The notes under the pieces: model-generated
Told to the model about the DNA's origin: nothing
What the model saw: the letters and a program-made list of their open reading frames with translations, nothing else
Databases searched by the model: none
In this document: positions 61,583-64,000 of the stretch, in pieces
Position numbering within the stretch: position 1 is the stretch's first letter
Layout of the letters: each line of letters begins with the position of its first letter
NCBI RefSeq assembly: GCF_023336895.1
Contig: NZ_JAMBLT010000001.1
Coordinates: forward strand, 372,001 to 436,000
Origin: Parasutterella secunda
GTDB taxonomy: Bacteria > Pseudomonadota > Gammaproteobacteria > Burkholderiales > Burkholderiaceae_F
Length of the DNA: 64,000 bases
Reading direction: 5' to 3'
Made by a program: the position numbers and the translations under genes

Positions 61583-62896
61583 TTATTGAGTTAACAAGGG
61601 CAAGCGAATACGCATAGTGGTTCCTTTTCCATCCAATCCGTCATCAATGACGATCGATCCATGATGAATTTCCACAATGCGTTTAACGATAGCCAATCCC
61701 AACCCATGCCCTTGAGCCTTGGTTCCCAATGCGCGGTAAAAGCGATCAAAAACACGCTCACGTTCCTCTGGTGCAATCCCGGGACCATTGTCACTTACTT
61801 CAATGATGGCATCGTTTTGCTCGCGCTTAACAGAGAGCCGGATGCGTCCATCGGGTTGCGTATAGCGAATCGCATTATCGGTAAGGTTGGTAATCAAAAG
61901 CTTGAGCGCATCTTCCATGCCGGCCACGACAACCGCTTTGGTAGCGGTTTCAAGCGAGATATTTTTCTGTTGAGCCAACACCGTGAGTTCGTCGGCAACA
62001 GCACCGATCACTTCGTCAAGTTTGACTGAAACAAAGGGCTTTTTGTGGGCATCGGGGTCAAGTCTTGCAATAACCAAGAGTTGTTGCACAAGACCGGTTG
62101 CCCGGTCAATACCAGCGTGAAGCCGTCCAAAGGCCTTTTGACGACTTTCTTCCGTTTTAGCGCGTTCGGCCAATTGGACTTGAAGTTTGAGTGCGGTCAG
62201 CGGGGTTCTAAGCTCGTGCGCAGCGTCAGAAGCAAATCGCTTTTGCGCTTCAAGGCTTTGCTCCAATTTGGCCAATAAATCATTTAAAGCCAAAACCAAC
62301 TGCTTAACTTCAACCGGGAGCCCTTTAACAGGCAACGGTTCCAGTGATGTGGATGAGCGGGTGGAAACGATCTTGGCGGTTCGATTAAGGCTTGCTAAGC
62401 CCTGCCCAACCAACAGCCACACAGCGACGATTAAAAAAGGCAGTAGTAAAACCAAAGGCTGCAAAATGTGAAGCGCGGATGTAAAAGCTAATTTCACTCG
62501 GACATCCACGGGCTGAGCCGTGATAATAGAAATATTGTGAACAGTCTTTAAAGCAAAAATTCGCCAGGTCTGTCCTTCGTGACGAATGTTGGCAAAACCT
62601 TCGATATCGGTTACCGGAAAAGGAGAGGGAAGACCGCTGGATAGGTGTGTCTGGCCGGAAACGGTGTCTAAGAGCTGAATGACAATATGTTGCTCGTCGG
62701 AGCCGGATGGTTGGACATCCGGTAGTGTCCCGTCGGTGTGTGCGCTTAAAGACAGGGCAATTTGCTGCAGTTCAGTGTCTAGAAAACGGTCAACTTCGCC
62801 ACGGGCAGAGATAAACGTCATGTAGGTCGCCGCTACCCCTGCTAAGAGCAGCGCGATACAAAACGTCCATAATAGTCTGTCGCGAATGGAATACAT
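61583..62896 (-). CDS. Sensor histidine kinase (QseC/PmrB-like)
   Basis: The 437-aa protein has two membrane segments (about 8-28 and 145-166) flanking a periplasmic sensor, a HAMP-like linker, the phosphorylated H227 in SDAAHELRTPLTALK, and ATPase motifs NLTDNAIRYT, DNGPGIAPEE and GHGLGLAIVKRI. The signal sensed is unknown. It is 6 bp after the response regulator gene's stop. Confidence 0.94.
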   Translation of the reverse strand: MYSIRDRLLWTFCIALLLAGVAATYMTFISARGEVDRFLDTELQQIALSLSAHTDGTLPDVQPSGSDEQHIVIQLLDTVSGQTHLSSGLPSPFPVTDIEGFANIRHEGQTWRIFALKTVHNISIITAQPVDVRVKLAFTSALHILQPLVLLLPFLIVAVWLLVGQGLASLNRTAKIVSTRSSTSLEPLPVKGLPVEVKQLVLALNDLLAKLEQSLEAQKRFASDAAHELRTPLTALKLQVQLAERAKTEESRQKAFGRLHAGIDRATGLVQQLLVIARLDPDAHKKPFVSVKLDEVIGAVADELTVLAQQKNISLETATKAVVVAGMEDALKLLITNLTDNAIRYTQPDGRIRLSVKREQNDAIIEVSDNGPGIAPEERERVFDRFYRALGTKAQGHGLGLAIVKRIVEIHHGSIVIDDGLDGKGTTMRIRLPLLTQ

Positions 62897-62902
62897 GATG
62901 GT

Positions 62903-63559
62903 TTAGGTTTCCAGAATGTAACCCACACCGCGGACGGTTTTAATGGCATCTTCGCTTAGCTTCTTGCGAAGGTGGTGGATATGCACTTCAATAGCGTTGC
63001 TGCCGATGGAAGAGTCCCAGTTGTAGAGTTTTTCTTCCAATTGAGAGCGAGAGAGAACCAGTCCCGGGCGCTCTGCGAGCGCTAAAAGAAGGGCGAATTC
63101 TTTGCTAGAGAGCAAAATAGACTCGCCATTGAAGATGACTTCATGTGTGGCAGGTTTAATTTGCAGACGTCCGCGTTCAATCATGGGTTCTGCGCGGCCC
63201 GCGGAGCGGCGAAGAAGGGCTCTCACACGGGCAAACAATTCATCTAAATCAAAGGGTTTGATGAGATAGTCATCGGCGCCGGCATCCAACCCCTTAATGC
63301 GGTCTTCAACCGTATCGCGTGCGGTTGTCACAAGAACTGGAGTGAGATTACGCTCGGCTCGCATTTCTTCGAGCACTTTGATGCCGTCTTTACCGGGCAG
63401 GCCTAAGTCCAAGATGACAAGAGAGAATTCGGTTGTGCGGAGAGCTAAAAGAGCAGAATGGCCGTCTTGTACCCAATCCACTGCATAACCCTCATCGGTG
63501 AGGCCATCGACAACACTTTCTCCGATCATCGGGTCGTCTTCTACCAGTAATAGTCTCAC
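62903..63559 (-). CDS. OmpR-family response regulator
   Basis: The 218-aa protein has a receiver domain (acceptor D51 in LVILDLGLPGKDG, acidic pocket near residue 8, K near 102) and a C-terminal winged helix (VLSRSQLEEKLYNWDSSIGSNAIEVHIHHLRKKL). It is the partner of the kinase gene that follows it. Targets may include its own operon or degP-like and membrane genes; none can be proven here. Confidence 0.95.
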   Translation of the reverse strand: MRLLLVEDDPMIGESVVDGLTDEGYAVDWVQDGHSALLALRTTEFSLVILDLGLPGKDGIKVLEEMRAERNLTPVLVTTARDTVEDRIKGLDAGADDYLIKPFDLDELFARVRALLRRSAGRAEPMIERGRLQIKPATHEVIFNGESILLSSKEFALLLALAERPGLVLSRSQLEEKLYNWDSSIGSNAIEVHIHHLRKKLSEDAIKTVRGVGYILET

Positions 63560-63694
63560 GGTTTTCTCCTTGCCAATTGAATGCTCGATAGCGTATCAGA
63601 ATGTATGTAAATTTAAAAACTTCCGCAATCGTATGCCGAAGTGTGCTAATTTTTAATGCAAGAAAAATTATAAATAGAAGAAGGAAAAACGAAG

Positions 63695-64000
63695 ATGTCA
63701 GATTTGACACCCTATAACAATGAGGCGCCGAAGAAGAATTTGTTGTTTGTCACGCAGCTCGTCTACATTTTGCACGGTTTAAGTATCGTGATTGGCTTAA
63801 TGACGGGTGCAACCATTATTTCGGCCTTTTTATTCGGGTGGCCTTCTATTGCGGCAGTTATTCTCAATTACATTATGGCGCCTGATGCCAGGGGGACTTT
63901 TCTTCAATCGCATTTTTCCTGGCAAATCCGAACTTTTTGGTATGGCATGATTTGGACGGTTTTGGTGGCTATTGTTGGTGTGTTGTTGACGCCTTTTGTG
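63695..64000 (+). CDS. Membrane protein of DUF4870-like type, truncated at the right edge
   Basis: The frame from ATG at 63695 (AAGGAAAAACGAAG before it) runs to the window edge, giving 102 residues. It has a polar N terminus (MSDLTPYNNEAPKKN), hydrophobic segments and APDARGTFLQSHFSWQIRTFWYG, the pattern seen in DUF4870-type helical proteins. It is divergent from the two-component genes. Full length is unknown. Confidence 0.75.
   Translation, partial: MSDLTPYNNEAPKKNLLFVTQLVYILHGLSIVIGLMTGATIISAFLFGWPSIAAVILNYIMAPDARGTFLQSHFSWQIRTFWYGMIWTVLVAIVGVLLTPFV

Overview
The window looks like the replication-origin neighbourhood of a betaproteobacterial chromosome. The likely family is Sutterellaceae (order Burkholderiales, close to Sutterella/Parasutterella/Turicimonas), inferred from protein flavour and gene order without a database search. 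Supporting signs are the birA-coaX-SPOR cassette, the DUF971-ubiE-Tim44 cluster, a MenA-type prenyltransferase, GatCAB, a passenger-poor autotransporter barrel, and moderate-to-low GC that drops further near the origin genes.

Layout. 0.1-16.3 kb is a mixed-strand housekeeping block: rsuA-like and xth, pyrE, gatCAB, rlpA, an M20 peptidase with a small unknown gene and a HIT protein, birA-coaX-SPOR, a PBP5-like gene with YbeD and a MenA homologue, and a three-gene ABC importer. 16.3-24.5 kb holds dolP-like BON lipoprotein, a DnaA-box-rich AT-rich gap, a 5'-nucleotidase, and gyrB, dnaN and dnaA on the minus strand. 24.5-34.3 kb runs the other way: rpmH-rnpA-yidD-yidC, mnmE-mnmG-rsmG, a MarC protein and parA-parB, with three parS-like sites between 29.0 and 31.8 kb. 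34.4-41.4 kb is the complete F1Fo ATP synthase operon atpIBEFHAGDC. 41.5-53.2 kb carries a UspA protein, a DUF167 protein, hemE, a second DnaA-box gap, priA, an autotransporter barrel, tRNA-Arg(CCG), DUF971-ubiE-Tim44, glmU-glmS and a second MarC protein. 53.3-60 kb is a tripartite RND efflux operon with its TetR gene last and a composite palindrome in front. 60-63.6 kb has a DegP-family protease and an OmpR-type two-component pair. A membrane-protein gene is cut by the right edge.

How the parts fit. dnaA, dnaN, gyrB, the DnaA-box clusters and ParABS form a replication and segregation neighbourhood. Gene direction flips at the dnaA/rpmH gap. Five perfect TTATCCACA boxes lie in the gap beyond gyrB, one in the dnaA/rpmH gap, and three between hemE and priA. 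The same two-box module (two perfect boxes 3 bp apart) occurs in both the first and the last of these gaps.

The most notable items are a PBP5-type carboxypeptidase homologue that has lost all three active-site motifs, the repeated DnaA-box doublet at two loci 26 kb apart, an RNase P protein lacking the usual RNR signature, a MenA homologue with a degraded first Asp motif, and a near passenger-less autotransporter barrel translationally coupled to priA. No CRISPR array, insertion sequence or prophage was seen, and I found no clear wholly new multi-gene system.
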